Shown here one piece after another: positions 22,681 to 34,322 of a DNA stretch of 64,000 bases. Every line of letters begins with the position of its first letter. The stretch's first letter is position 1. The notes below the pieces were generated by a model. The model saw only the letters and a program-made list of their open reading frames with translations. It ran no database searches and was not told where the DNA came from. Both the position numbers and the translations under genes were made by a program. The stretch comes from Limnephilus marmoratus (Eukaryota; Arthropoda; Insecta; Trichoptera; Limnephilidae), in assembly GCA_917880885.1 (NCBI GenBank), contig OU862917.1, forward strand, positions 52,622,727 to 52,686,726, written 5' to 3'.

Positions 22681-23030
22681 TGGGGGGGGGGGGGGGGGGT
22701 AAATGCGACAGTGATAGCAACAGTATGATAAAATGCCTATTATTTAACTTTATTGGTGACCGAGTAATAAGCGACACTTGTACAATTTACAAAGTTTTAA
22801 TCCAAAGACTTCTGTAGCGTTTCAGGTATTCAAAATGTGTCTCATTATAAAGTTACATATATTTTGAAATAAGGAAAAAGAGAATATGTAAAATAGGAGC
22901 TACATAAGTAGGATAAAATATAGTATACATATATGTTATGATCAATTAGTAATTCGTAACTTTGAAGTACAAATTACTAAAATCAAATTGATAAATAAAT
23001 AAATATATGCACTACTTATATCATACACTG
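22681..23030. other. Poly-G run then unassigned sequence
   Basis: A run of about 18 G lies at 22682-22699. The remainder is AT-rich without recognisable content. Confidence 0.4.
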
Positions 23031-23850
23031 CTTACATTTTTTTTACATTAGCTCCACACTGGAGGCGCTGAGGAAAAAAAAATCCCCCAGGGCCTATGTC
23101 ATCTTTGGGGATGCTCTGTGGAGGGTTTTTTTTAGGTAAAAGAAGGAGAGGAAGTTCTGAGAAGGAAAAGGTATGAGGGGTGGGTGGGAGTCTGGGGGTC
23201 AATGTGTCCAGGAGTGACGGACGTACGAATCCATCCCTCGCACTGCGGTGCAGGGCAATGGGTCGAGAGAGTCCGGTTGGAGAGGTCTAGGTTAGGTCTT
23301 CCTCAACCAATCTCTCTTCATCCGGCCTGTCACGCAGTAGGCGGGTAAACGCATTGGCCGTCAAGACCTAAACAAACCTCACTCCATGAACACGGGCATC
23401 TCTTTGCAATTTGGGAGGCGGGAATGGGTACCGCCGCCCCGGGAACCTTTATTGGATGACCAACACCTCTGCCATAAGTCACCCCAAGTGGTTCGCTGCG
23501 TTTGGTGATTTAGCCCGGGTTCATGGGGTAAGGTTTTTCAAGGTCTTGGAGGCGGATGACTGCGACACACTGAACCCCAGATTCCTACCCACCCCTTAAA
23601 CCTTTTTCCTTCCAAGAACACTACTCTCCTTCCTTTCCTTAAAAAACCCTCCACACAGCATCCACAAAGATGACATAGGTTCTGAGGGAATTTTTTTTCC
23701 TCAGGGTCTCCTGTGTGGAGCTCATGTAAAAAAAAAAATCTCTGCTAAGTTACCAACATAGCGAACCACTTGGGGTGACCTAACAACAGGCGTGTTGATT
23801 ATCCAATAAATGGTTCCCGGATCGGCGTTATCAATACCCGCCTCCCAAAA
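23031..23850 (-). mobile_element. SINE-B long form, split by a second SINE-B
   Basis: The 3' part is at 23031-23408 (tail, long-form segment, CATGGAGTGAGG). The 5' part resumes at 23741-23848 (GTTCGCTATGTTGG, then GGCGGGTATTGATAACGCC on the minus strand). The interrupting copy at 23409-23740 is in the opposite orientation. ATCTCT occurs on both sides and is the likely target duplication. Confidence 0.85.
23409..23740 (+). mobile_element. SINE-B short form nested in long form
   Basis: It starts TTTGGGAGGCGGGAATGGGT at about 23409 and ends CTGTGTGGAGCTCATG plus poly(A) at about 23740. It lacks the long-form segment. The outer stem CTCCACACAG/CTGTGTGGAG is intact; the inner stem has one change (GGTTCTGAGG against CCTCAGGGTC). 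Confidence 0.88.
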
Positions 23851-24204
23851 TACGATATTAAAAGTCAAAAGTCGTCGCCTGATATCAATGCATTCCGCTT
23901 TACTGCTGTGACATCCTGAGTGACGTCTGCATAGCTCCCGCCGTGAAGGCTGGTTGCAGATGCAGCCACACTGTAACGTGCGGTCCCATAATGCAGAAGT
24001 TGCAATGGAATTGCAGTCTGCACTTGTCAACACAATTATCGTTCGGGATGTTGTTTGGTCAGCGCTCCATTCACTAACCGAACAGCGCATAATGCAAACT
24101 ACTACGGTGTATGGTGAATGCACCCGCGGACAATGAAAGTGCAATAATACGACACGCCAAGTAATAATGCATCCTTTTATTTGGTCCGCTATAAAGGGAC
24201 TATA
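23851..24204. other. Unassigned, less AT-rich sequence
   Basis: A stretch with balanced composition (for example GCAGATGCAGCCACACTG) and short open frames on both strands. It resembles unique host DNA, but no splice-supported gene could be built. Confidence 0.35.
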
Positions 24205-24440
24205 AGCTTTTTAATGTGCCAATCGCCTGAAGCGAAACGAAACTGAGAGTATCTTCCAATCTTGAAAATGGCGCAAATACAGATACTATATATTATTTTT
24301 AATTAATTAATTGTGAAATAACCAAGTAACACAAATCAACCAAATAAAATTTATTCGATTTACGCGATTTGAACCCGAGACCCTGGATTTCTAGTCGAGA
24401 GCTTCAAAGCCTGTTCAGACATCGAATATAACCGCGAGCA
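24205..24440 (-). mobile_element. SINE-T 5' half, minus strand
   Basis: The minus strand reads CTCGGGTTCAAATCGCG (box-B-like), then AATAAATTTTATTTGG, TTGTGTTACTTGG, AGATTGGAAGATACTCTCAG. This is the same order as in the full SINE-T at 34323. The head differs from the 34 kb copy, so this may be a related subfamily with another tRNA-like head. Confidence 0.6.
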
Positions 24441-24493
24441 GATATCTGTTGAACCGCGAGCGCTTATGTTTCGTGCCATTCACACGACGCTGA

Positions 24494-24775
24494 TCAAATA
24501 TTTCTTCCTATGGTAGGAGAGGGGGTCAGATGAATTAGCGAGCGGCCACTGAATCTATCAACTTGACATTTGGTGTTTGGTGAGTAGATCTGGTTAGTCA
24601 GGTAATTCCCCACCTTCCTCTCCCAAATCTCTCTCATCCCTCCACTACCTTCAGCCTCAGAACTTACCCCAATTGGGGATGATATAATCTCAATGGCTCC
24701 AGGCGGTTGGGAGCAGCTAAAACTCTTATGCAATATTCACATTAAAAAATATTTAGTTATATATAATTATGTGTA
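24494..24775 (+). mobile_element. SINE-T 3' half, plus strand
   Basis: GGTGAGTAGATCTGGTTAGT, CCCCACCTTCCTCTCCC, CTTCAGCCTCAGAAC, CCCCAATTGGGGATGATAT and ATGCAATATTCACATTAAAA follow the SINE-T 3' order. It faces away from the minus-strand 5' half at 24205-24440. Confidence 0.65.
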
Positions 24776-24806
24776 AAACTGATTTTACGGTTTAAAAAAA
24801 GGTATA

Positions 24807-25127
24807 CAGGGTGTTAAGGGACATACTTGACTTACTTTTACCAGTGATTCCTGACATTATTTGGATTAAAAAATTTAAATGGTATTATGGTTTCCGGTGA
24901 TATTTATGTTTTTTTTTTTTAACTAAAAACACAAAAACAGTAGGTATTGGACAGGTAGAGTGGGATGAGGGGTTGGTTGGTTACTCAGCTGAGACACGTT
25001 GAGATTTTTTTTTGTTCGATTGAAAAAAAAAACGTCTAAAAGTCACCGGAGACCAAAATTTTGTTTACCCCAAATAATTTCAGGAATCACTGGTTTAAAG
25101 TAAGTCAAGTAGTCCCTTAACACTCAA
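24807..25127. mobile_element. MITE with about 60-bp TIRs, TA flanks
   Basis: The left end CAGGGTGTTAAGGGAC plus TTGACTTACTTTTACCAGTG is mirrored on the right by CACTGGTTTAAAGTAAGTCA and GTCCCTTAACACTC. Pairing extends inward to CCGGTGA/TCACCGG. TA at both outer edges fits a Tc1/mariner-type MITE. Non-coding. Confidence 0.8.
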
Positions 25128-25577
25128 TATACATTTTTTATCCGAAAAAATAGTTTTACATCTAATTAAATATTTTTTTTATTATTTGGAAAGATGACAA
25201 GCGTTATTGAAACTGGTAGTGCATATGAACCATAAAATATGACAACAATTATTATCAAAAGAAACTTCATTATAAAACCTTGTTTAGAATGAGTGCCAAA
25301 CATTGGCGTATGATGTGCCAAACAAACAAAGTGCATTGAAGAGCCGAAGTGCATGCAACAAAGACAGCACTGAGTGCGAGGCGCACAATGGGCAGGCCTC
25401 CGCGGATAACCGACCGTGAAATTAGCAATAATAATAATATCAAACAGATCGTTTGATTAATACGGCCGATGTTAGCTTTACGAACGCTTTGAGCTTACAT
25501 AATTAACATTCATGATAGGCAGTAGGGCAGTAATGCACAACACGCGGCGCGCGAGCACATTTCATGCTTGGCTAAGA

Positions 25578-25772
25578 TTTGTATGGACGAATTTCACGCA
25601 AAAACTAATGGACGGATTTTAATGAAACTTTACAATAATATAGCTCATACATCAGAATAACGTATAGGCTATAACTTATGTTGCTAGCTAGGAAGGGGGT
25701 GTGGGAGGGGAACGGGGACGCACGGGAAAGGTAATTCAGGAAGAAACAATGTATTTCTTTGTATAGCTAGTA
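25578..25772 (-). mobile_element. Retroposon 3' end, inverted copy
   Basis: This is the reverse complement of the RTE-like tail at 3065-3332. It includes ATTAAAATCCGTCCATTAG, GCTAGCAACATAAG and the C/T-rich CGTGCGTCCCCGTTCCCC segment. Upstream, 25130-25577 holds no recognisable feature. Confidence 0.65.
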
Positions 25773-25924
25773 AAAAAACATAAGAAACTGGCTACAATCT
25801 TTTTAACTTTTAATGTATAAGTTTTGTCGAATTGAAGTCGATTTTATATTTTGATTTTTAATGTTTCTCTTTTTGTATTAGCAATTAACACTCTTTTGTT
25901 TTACTATTCACAATTTATAATTCA

Positions 25925-26050
25925 TAATTTACAACTGAAAAATGTCCTCTACAACACAGGTGAACTCCTAGTGTGGAGGACAATAAATTATACCTTTGTA
26001 ATGTAAATGTACTAAGAATACATAAATAAATAAAATAAAATAAAATAAAT
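25925..26050 (+). mobile_element. LINE 3' tail with hairpin and (AATAA)n
   Basis: GTCCTCTACA at 25943 pairs with TGTGGAGGAC ending at 25982 around ACACAGGTGAACTCCTAG. It is followed by AATACATAAATAAATAAAAT repeats. The LINE end at 62250-62345 has the same ACACAGG-TTTT-CCTAGTG centre, so both are tails of related LINEs. Confidence 0.6.
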
Positions 26051-27430
26051 GTTTGTGTGTGATGTACTTGCAAGATCCTTCAACAGAGTTCGTTAGTGTA
26101 GTTAGTTATACGTAGTTTTGTGGTGTCTCAAAAGATGTCGGTTAAGTGGTACCTTAGAAGAGTATCATATTTGAAAGTTTCCGAACAGAATTCAAGTAAT
26201 CTTAATCACTGGAATTAAAGAACACTTTTACTTTTTGATAATTTATTTCAACACGAAGGCTGAGAGTTGAATGATTTTTTGTTGTTGATCCACATCTAGC
26301 TCATGTCCTGAAAGAGTTTCAAAATAGCGATGGTTTTGGTAGTGCGAATTTTAAGACTTCTACCGCATTATGTAAATTTTAAACATTTGGTAGGCCCTTC
26401 GGCTAAAAAGGTTGTGGAATGCTGAAGTAGAGTTACTGCACAGTGGGCGCAGTTCTCGGTCGGTTTGGTACATTTTCAGCATCATTTGCGCCGCAGTTGA
26501 GCTTCCGCGTTTCAGCATGATGTACCTACTGGGTGGCCAAAATTTTGCTTGACAATATTTATGTTAATCGGCCGCCATCTTGGTTTGATCCAATTTTGAT
26601 TTTACTTAGGCATGGCAAAATTGTTATTGATTTAACAATGCGCGATTTTTAATTGAATTTAAGACATGAATTGACGAGACGAAGGTGTCATATAGTGTAA
26701 ATATATGATTTCATAAGAAAACATCTAATTATTATGCAGATTTACGAGAGTATACTGATTAGGGTAACCCGACAGTTGATCCCCGAAATGATATTTATTA
26801 TAAAATTATAATTTTTTATGCAATATTTATCAATTTCACACGTAAAAGATATTCAGTTCGACTTCAAAAATACCCTTAATAATAATTTGGTATGAATATG
26901 AAAAGGAATTTATACACAGTGTCGATTTTTTTGTACTTATGCGCTGGTATATAGGGTAAATAGAGAAGCTGATTTTTCCTTAATGCATTTGAATAAAAAT
27001 ATGTTTTATTCTTTTGTTATTCGGCGGTACATCCTCCCTGCACATCCCTACGGGGCAGTTAGTTATATTTTGTGTAATTAGGTAAAACGATTTTTTCTAA
27101 AGCGACTGTACATTGTATATAAGTATGCCGGGTGACCAATTGTCGGCCGATCAACTATCATGGAACCATCGATTAGTTCTTCGATATCTAATAGATTATC
27201 AATAATAAAATTATCAATAGAAAATACTCGTTGAAACCCTTTGATAAAACGAACGGTTAAGGGAACAATTAAGTTTCATTCGGGAGGACCGACACAGATG
27301 TAACCTCTTCATCGGTGAACCCATAAAGTAATTGTTAACGTTTATTATACTGTTATTTATAAGTGTCATACTTGCAAATTGATTGCATCCAAAATAAAGA
27401 ATAATTTTGTTAAAATTGTGCATTTAATAT
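26051..27430. other. No recognisable gene or repeat
   Basis: Both strands were read. There are scattered GC-richer patches (26440-26530) that may be host sequence. Nothing supports a gene model. Confidence 0.35.
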
Positions 27431-27892
27431 AATTATCCATTTACAGTACAAAATTAAAGATATGGGATGAGTAAAGCGCCTTTGGGGGGATTTCAATGCT
27501 AAAAAATGTAAAATTATCCAATAAAATGTTTAAGAGTTTCTTATACAATTAGATGTTTGCAAGTAGTTTAAATGTGGTTAAAAGATCATTAAATATCATT
27601 GATCCAATATACTACGACAATGTTATATAAAAGATTTTTCAGTAGTGAAAGGAGATGAGTGATTGAAAGTTAATATGTATATATTTTATAACATTACCAT
27701 GCGTGCCTAAGCAATCGTTTTTGAAAAATTATATCGAACACCTTCATTCACTTGTGTCTTCAATTATGAAGAGAAAGTTTCTAGACCGATTAATCAGTTA
27801 AAAACACGATGACATTCGACTGGCCGTCAAGATCGACGCATTTAACCGCTTCAGATTTTTTAAAGGTTATTTCAATTAACAATGGTCAATGA

Positions 27893-28110
27893 TTAAATAA
27901 AATTAAAGAAAATAGTAATAATAATCAGAAGATACAGAAACGCAATTGTGGACAAACACAAAAAGTGCCGAATTAATTTGGCTTTGAATGTGTCAAAATT
28001 TAAATAGAAAATATCAGCGACATCTATTAATTCATTTCCCAGTATATGTATTCTCTCCAAAACAGAATTAAACATAACGTTATTGTTGTGATATAATATA
28101 TTACATGTAG
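27893..28110 (-). pseudogene. LINE-F C-terminal remnant
   Basis: The minus frame reads NSVLERIHILGNELIDVADI then FYLNFDTFKAKL. A sister text, ISRLHILGNEYANIGDIYFL, occurs on the minus strand at 30800-30900. The pattern fits the extreme C-terminus of a jockey-like LINE protein. Sequence 27431-27892 downstream may be its 3' UTR but is not recognisable. Confidence 0.45.
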
Positions 28111-28539
28111 TTTACTTCGGAGGTACATGTAAGGACATTATGAAAAAAGCTTTAGTGAATATCTCAATTTGCAAAGCAGCAATTAATAATAATTGCACTG
28201 TCCAAAGCACTTATGTAAAAATATAGAATGTTTTGAAATTATTACAAAAAAATATTTTAATAAAATGGTTTCGTAATAATTTTTAGCCATACTGTGATAT
28301 GTCAAACTATATATCAATATCCTAGAATAATATTAAATTAATATTCAAATGTTCGAGTGATTGACTTAGCAAAGGGTACCCTTTGCAGTACGAGCCATTG
28401 TTTGTGTTTCCAGAGACATAGGCATAATGTTTGAATTGCCGAGTAAGTCAATTAGTCGAGAGGAAATCAATTGCCTGCGTAGTTTAACAAAGCACTTAGT
28501 TTAGAAATAACGACAGAAAGCCTTTTTTGTGAAAACAAT

Positions 28540-28754
28540 GAAAATAAACATAACGTAGGTAGACAACTTTATTTAGGATGTGTAGGACATCGCTAAACTT
28601 AGCAGAATTTGGTCAATGTAAGCTATCAATTACGGACGTGCTGGCGGAAGTCGACTAATCAACGATAATGTTGATAAAAACCTTTGTCGTGTCAATGTTG
28701 GCAGTTTCAAGGCGGTCATGCTAGGCGTCCTGGTAGCAAACTTGACACACTTAC
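28540..28754 (-). CDS. Possible terminal exon of a host gene
   Basis: Read on the minus strand, a long pyrimidine tract (TTTCTCCTTTTCTAATATTT and on) leads to TTTTATTGCAG at 28755. One frame then stays open for 40 codons to a TAA at 28630-28632. It starts KCVKFATRTPSMTALKLP. About 57 bp further on there is AATAAA at 28568-28573, followed by a T-rich stretch. Acceptor, open frame, stop and poly(A) signal in the right order suggest a last exon. No upstream exon was identified, and the peptide is not one I recognise. Confidence 0.25.
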
Positions 28755-29345
28755 CTGCAATAAAAGAGAATAAAATATTAGAAAAGGAGAAACAAGATTA
28801 AAAAATGGAATATAAAATATTATACGTACATATTCAAAAGAATAGCAAAAGGTCGTTTTTTGAATAGCAGTTATTTTACTTGTAAAGAAATGTTCACAGC
28901 AGTACTCGTACTACGTTAAAACACATTTATTTTTAGTTCCGCTGGTTCATTGTGCTTGCTCATACAATTTTAAAGTGGTTTTTATACGTTTAAAGAGCGA
29001 AGAATATGAAAAGAAAGCATGACCCACATTTCTCAAAAGACCACATATCGAGAAAAAACTGAATACTGCCGTACATGGCCACGGGATTGAATTGCAAATT
29101 GTGAGTCGATCCGTTATTCCCTCTTTATTTACCCTGTAAACAGCGCCGCGAATCGGTTTTTATTTCGCCGCAGTAAAATAACCGAGGAGCGAGTTTTACC
29201 AGACGATGGGAAAATAAAACGACACTTGACAAAAACGACTGCAGTTAAATGCATTGAAAGATGCGAATTTATTTTCTTAGATACTGGAAACGAGGTAGTA
29301 GTTTGTTTGGGTTTAGAAATATCCCATTATAGTCAATGCAGCGAG

Positions 29346-29353
29346 TATAAAAG
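29346..29353 (+). promoter_or_regulatory. TATA-like box with downstream TCATC
   Basis: TATAAAAG is embedded in a less AT-rich context and is followed about 33 bp later by GGTCATCTTG, an initiator-like site. It lies on the opposite strand to the possible exon at 28.6 kb. No start codon with a long frame follows. Chance is a real alternative. Confidence 0.2.
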
Positions 29354-29504
29354 ACCCAGTGGCAGCGGAGATGGTGGTCATCTTGTGAAAACAATCTCTT
29401 AGAAGGTGGATGTTTATTTTATTTACTCGAAGTCTGAAAACAAGTAATAACTAGTAGCCAAAGAATAACTGTAAAGTTTTAGGTAATTCATAATCATACA
29501 ACTT

Positions 29505-29690
29505 CAACACTACCTTTGTAAGGTCATTAAAAGTGATGAAAAAAAAAACAAATTGTGTAATTAGGTTACGTTAGTTTAGGTGATAGGGTATTTAAAAAAA
29601 ATCAAACTTTTAATGACTTTTCAAAGGGGTGTGGAAATGCCACTTTGTTGAGTGGAATCAAATGAAATCGAATATGTTGAGACACATCTA
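29505..29690. mobile_element. U2 MITE, diverged copy
   Basis: ACCTTTGTAAGGTCATTAAA at the left is mirrored by TTTTAATGACTTTTCAAAGG at the right, around ATTAGGTTACGTTAG. The same inner core, with longer arms, is at 61290-61503. Confidence 0.5.
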
Positions 29691-29800
29691 GTTTACAAAC
29701 CAATTCTTTAGTACTTAATACGGGAAAAAATAGTCGAAGATAATATTGTTAATCCTGAATTTAAAATATGAGATCGACAAAAGAGATTTAAAAATAAGAA

Positions 29801-29990
29801 GTCTCAATGGCCGAGCCGGTTAAGGCTAGGCTCCCGGTAAGACTAAAGATTCTGGGATCGAGTCCCAGTTGCGACCGTCATCTTTTTATTTTTCATATTT
29901 TCGTTTACATTTATTACTAAAATCTTTTTCTTCAATGATTTTGAAAACATTTTATTTTTATAAAAGTTGTTGCATAAAAATAGAATAGGA
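29801..29990 (+). mobile_element. SINE-2 with tRNA-like head
   Basis: The head 29801-29876 has a box-A-like TGGCCGAGCCGGTTAAGGC and box-B-like GGGATCGAGTCCC. The T-arm CTGGG/CCCAG is perfect and six of seven acceptor pairs are kept (GTCTCAA with TTGCGAC). A proper anticodon arm could not be drawn. The body CATCTTTTTATTTTTCATAT to CTTCAATGAT also forms the palindrome at 18.3-18.5 kb. The tRNA-Leu/Ser-like pattern is typical of SINE heads. Confidence 0.65.
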
Positions 29991-30424
29991 AATAAGAGAA
30001 GCGAAAAATATGCGAATCTGTAAGCTGTAAGTATATCTAAATAGATGTTTACGGAATTTGAATAAGACGCAAAATACCTACATATATGTATACATCTATC
30101 GCCAAAGGCGCCACTAGTAGGTTGGCCTTTTTTTACAGGCGGCGGCGTCGATACTATACAAAAATGGTTTATCACGATTTATTCGATTTGAAGATTGCCA
30201 TTTACCACCTTTGGCACTACATTTCGGTTAAAGCAGCATTGAAAAGCAAAGCGAACCAGAAAAGAAAAAGCAAACGTGACTATATCCAACAAAGGGGAAC
30301 TCCCTGGTTAGAATCCAACTTAGAGACCTGACTGCAGAATGTAGAGTAAACATAAACTCTGCACACTAAGGTTTATTCATCTGGAAAGGTTTAGAACCTT
30401 TAGAGAACAAACTACGTGACACTA

Positions 30425-31050
30425 TGTATTTATTTATTTTAAATACATAAACGGCTATACTGCCTTTTATAAATAAACATATAATAGATTACAAAAGTAA
30501 GAAAAATAATATCATTACATAATAGTAGTTTTAAACTTAAAAATAACATACAATTATTTTGTGTATCACAACAAAAAAGAACAAGAAATAAAAATGAGAA
30601 ATATCATCATTTCATTTCAACATGTCCATATTGCGTATATAAAGTTACATTATGGAAAAATAAAAAACTTAAAAACTGAAACCTAAAAATAAAATTATTT
30701 TGTGTATCACAACAAAAAAGAACAATGAGAAATATCATCATTTCATTTCAACATGTCCATATTGCGTATATAAAGTTACATTAAGGAAAAATAATTTTTG
30801 AGTGCATGTTTATATTGCGCTAATTTTAAGAAATAAATGTCGCCGATGTTAGCATATTCATTTCCCAAAATGTGTAATCGACTGATTGGTGAGTAATAAT
30901 GTGATAATGTATGTGTGTTATTATAGTAGAACGGCAGAGTCAGTCTATTGTTAGCGCGACCAGGGCAATGAAATCGTATTAGTTCTATTAAATCAAAATA
31001 TGTGGAAAGAACGTGAACTTTTGGCTACAATACGAATAAGTGGGATTTTC
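30425..31050 (-). pseudogene. LINE-F 3' end with internal duplication
   Basis: Minus-strand text from about 31000 to 30830 includes FDLIELIRFHCPGRANNRLT and ISRLHILGNEYANIGDI, a CR1/jockey-like C-terminus related to 27893-28110. A 131-141-bp segment (ATTTTGTGTATCACAAC to AAAGTTACATTA) is present twice, at about 30545-30655 and 30685-30790. The element ends on the minus strand in TAAATAAATACATAG. Confidence 0.5.
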
Positions 31051-31064
31051 GTAGGTCGCATGTT

Positions 31065-31400
31065 TTAAAAAAACTTATTTCCCTTAGGGCCTAAGTCATC
31101 TTTGGAGATGCTGTACGGATGTTTTTTTTAAGGAAAGGAAGGAGAGAAAGATCTGGGAAGGAAAATGGTATGAGGGGTGGGTAGGAATCTGGGGGTCAGT
31201 TTGTCCAGGAATGACGGACGTATGAATCCATCTCTCCCACTGCGGTGCAAGGCAATGGGTCGAGATAGTCCTGCTGGATTGGTAAAAAGGTGAGCAGATG
31301 CGTCGGCCACCAAGACCTAGACAATCCTCACCTTATGAGCCCGGACACTCCTACTTAAATCACCAAACGTAGCGAACCACTTAGGGTAACCTATGGCTTA
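31065..31400 (-). mobile_element. SINE-B long form, 5' truncated
   Basis: Minus strand from GTTCGCTACGTTTGGTGATT through the long-form segment to the tail CATCTCCAAAGATGACTT and GGGCCCTAAGGG region. The outer hairpin arm beyond the inner stem is lost. The 5' GGAGGCGG start is missing. Confidence 0.75.
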
Positions 31401-32585
31401 TGATATTGACGTCCACTATAATACCATTAATTGCTAATATGTTATGTTTAACATATCTTTACAATTAGTATAATCGTTAATACGCTTTATCAACAATTGC
31501 CACTGAAGTCATAATCATGAACAAACTTATAAACACAAAAAAAATTAAAATCTTGGGAGAACAGTTCGTGTTCTTGACAAAAGCCAGCTAACTCTCGAGT
31601 CTTTTTGAAGAACCATAATATTTTTTAAACTGTCAAAAATATTTTGACTGAATACTAACAAATGCTAATCAGTTCCAAAATGCATACGTTCGCCATCGCT
31701 AGGAGCAACATAAAAATGTATTAACGGTTAATAAAAAATGCCTACCTTTCCAAAAGTCGATTTCTAGGTACTGTGTGGCATGGCCTAACCTTCGAGATAG
31801 TCAAGAATTATGCAATGCCTAATCACCAGTAACATTGCAGTGTGTGTTTTGTAAATTAAAGCTCGACCACAAATACACACGACTCCATTCAATCCCTGGA
31901 AGTGTGAGGGATACCCGGATACGCCCGAGACAAGACGCCGAGATTAATCGCCGGTCCATCAATCAACGGCAGCATCAACGTTTCCCCAGTGCACGGGATA
32001 ATTAGCACCCGATTTCATTAATTACTCGTACGTGTTCGGATTACACCACGTATTAACCGAACGAAACTAATTTCTGCAACATGCAGGCTTTTGAAACTCG
32101 ACTTCTGGAAAACGTGAGAAGCGCCGCGTCATGTTCGTTAGCTAAATTACAGGCATTTTAGAGAAAATAACAATTCTATTTTTAATTACCGACGGAGGAA
32201 CGTTTCTGAGATTAAAAAGAAGAAAAAATAAACAGAAATCACACAAAAAACTGCCTTTTTGCTGACTGGCGTTTTAATAATTGGAGGACTTGAGAATTAA
32301 TTAAAAAGGACCTAAAAATTACAAACTATGGTAGGATTAATTTGAAAACCACATGTAGTAATAGAATACTATGTAGATAAGCACCTTTTATTGATGTAAG
32401 AGGAAAAAACTGTAAGCAAAAAAAACTTTTAAATAACATTAATGATTGATTGATCGGTAGATCATACTGTTTGTTTTTTGGTTTTCGTTTTTAGTAAACG
32501 CTGTTTCAAAAGCGTGATTATGTATATCTACGAAAGAAAAATTCGTCGTCATCCATTTATCAATGCGTCCTTATTTTAGCAAATT
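31401..32585. other. No recognisable gene or repeat
   Basis: Partly less AT-rich (31870-32060), possibly unique host DNA. No domain or splice-supported frame was seen. Confidence 0.35.
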
Positions 32586-32587
32586 TT

Positions 32588-33127
32588 TTTTTACATTAAC
32601 TCCACACAGAAGGCCTTGAGGAACATAATTTCCCTCATGGCCTATGTCATCTTTGAAGATGCTGTGTGGAGGGTCTTTTTGAGGAAAGGAAGGAGTGAAC
32701 ATGGGTCTTGAAGAGATCCATGTTATAGGAGGGAGGAAACACAAAGGCCGACAAATCGTTCCACAGCCGAGGCGTTGAACTCAAGAACGAATCATAGAAA
32801 CGACCCGTTCTCATGTGACTAATGTCAGCCGTGTACAAATGTTGGGCGCGTGTTTGGTGTGTTTCCCAACTATGCACCGGAGCTGAGGGGATCAATGACG
32901 CTAGTTCCTCGGAGCACCTTCTATTGTAATACCGGTAGAACAAGGACAGCATTCCCACCTGAAGCCTATGCTCTAAATATTGCAGTCCGTCTGTTAAGAT
33001 AAGAGAATCTATCAAACGGACCGCCCGTTTCTGCACAGAGTCAAGGTTTTTTTTTAGGTATTTTGGAGCTCCAGACCAGAGGTGGACGCCAAATTCAACC
33101 GTGGGGCGCACTTTTCTGCCTATCATC
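32588..33127 (-). pseudogene. LINE-B copy 1, 3' end
   Basis: The minus frame at 32647-33126 gives PTVEFGVHLWSGAPKYLKKN, then KRAVRLIDS, LEHRLQVGMLSLFYRYYN, MRTGRFYDSF and FPPSYNMDLF, ending KRPSTQHLQR at the stop. It is a 5'-truncated copy with 159 open codons. The 3' hairpin has decayed slightly (GGCCTTGAGG/CCTCATGGCC) and is followed by poly(A). More diverged from 37.1 kb than 47.8 kb is, so older. Confidence 0.88.
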
Positions 33128-33303
33128 GAAAATCAATTCACATAATGCTTTTCGCTTTAATATCTCTCCCTTTTCCGGCTTTTAATATGTTGCGTTACTA
33201 GTAACCCGATTTAGAAATTAATATCAATAATCAATCAATAATTGTAGATAACAATGGGCCTTACTAATAAAAGTGTCTTAAAACTTTACACAATTCTTGA
33301 ATC
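33128..33303. other. Short unassigned spacer
   Basis: AT-rich spacer between LINE-B copy 1 and the next SINE-B. Confidence 0.3.
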
Positions 33304-34207
33304 TTCCCAATTTGGGAGGAGGGTATGAATACCGCCGCACCGGAAACCATTTATTGGATAACCAACACCTCTGCCATAGGTCACCCCAAGTGGTTTGCTA
33401 CGTTTGGTGACTTAGCAGGGGTGCCCGGGTTCAAGGGCTGAGGTTTGTCCGGATCTTAGCTGCGGATCTTTCGATATTATTTTATGGAATGGAAGCATGG
33501 ACGCTTACTGAAGAACTAATTAGGCGACTTAATGCATTCGAAATGTGGATCTACAGTAGAATACTTAAAATAAGCTGGATGGACAGGGTTACGAATGAAG
33601 ATGTTATGGTTTGGATGAAAAAAGAAAAATAAGTTATTAAAACTATTAAAATCCGAACATCAAATCTTGGACATGTGATGAGACGCCAAAAAAGTATGAG
33701 ATCTTGCATCTCATAATGCAGGGAAAGATTGCCGAAAGACGGGGCCCTGGAAAAAGAAGAACCTCATGGCTGAAAAACCTGAAACAGTGGTTTGGCCAGT
33801 CTACGGTAGGCTTTTCCGGGCCGCAGTAAACAAAGTCCGCATAGCCAACAATAGTTAACGTCCGTTGAACGGGCAGGGCACAAGAAGAAGAAGAAGAAGT
33901 GGCGGATGCGTCAGCCCATCAACTGTGTGGCAGGCCGGATCGAGAGAGATTAGTTGAGGGAGACCTTTTGATGTCTCCCGAAGGCTCTCGGAAAATTGCT
34001 TTGCACAACAATGGTAGGGATAGATTCATACGTCTGAACACACTGACCCCCCAGATTCCTACTCAACCTTCATACATTTTTATCCTTCCCAGAACTTCCT
34101 CTCCTTCTTTTCCCTAAAAAGATCCTCCACACAGCATCCCCAAGGATGGCATAGGCCCTGAGGGGAGATATTTTCTTCAGGGCCTCCTGTGTGGAGCTAA
34201 AGTAAAA
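33304..34207 (+). mobile_element. SINE-B long form, split by RTE-like LINE
   Basis: The 5' part is 33304-33470 (TTTGGGAGGAGGGTATGAAT through GTTCAAGGGCTGAGG). It resumes at about 33899 with GGCGGATGCGTCAGCC and reaches the hairpin tail and poly(A) at 34207. Short GCGGAT sequence on both sides of the insert is the likely duplication. Confidence 0.85.
33470..33897 (+). pseudogene. RTE-like LINE 3' end in SINE-B, (AAG)n tail
   Basis: Reading frames give YGMEAWTLTEELIRRLNAFE then MWIYSRILKISWMDRVTNED, and after breaks GHVMRR, GRERLPK, LASLR. This is the C-terminal part after the palm of an arthropod endonuclease-type LINE related in style to LINE-E. It ends in (AAG)n at 33886-33897. The dead frames and the clean boundary within SINE-B show it inserted as a truncated copy. 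Confidence 0.75.
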
Positions 34208-34322
34208 AAAATATATTGTACGGTAAATGGTTGGTTTATCAGTTGTATACATTTAAAATATTGTATAAAATTATCAGTTGTAGGGGGTTAGGGTTTATGG
34301 CGGCTTAATTCTATGACACAAG

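Noticed and set aside
23411..23599. Small protein encoded by SINE-B
   Set aside because: Similar short peptides are readable in many SINE-B copies, but frames and stops differ from copy to copy, as expected for a non-coding element.
29801..29876. Possible functional tRNA gene
   Set aside because: The boxes and T-arm are good, but no proper anticodon arm with a 7-nt loop could be folded, and the sequence continues into a body shared with the palindrome at 18.3 kb. It is better explained as a SINE head.
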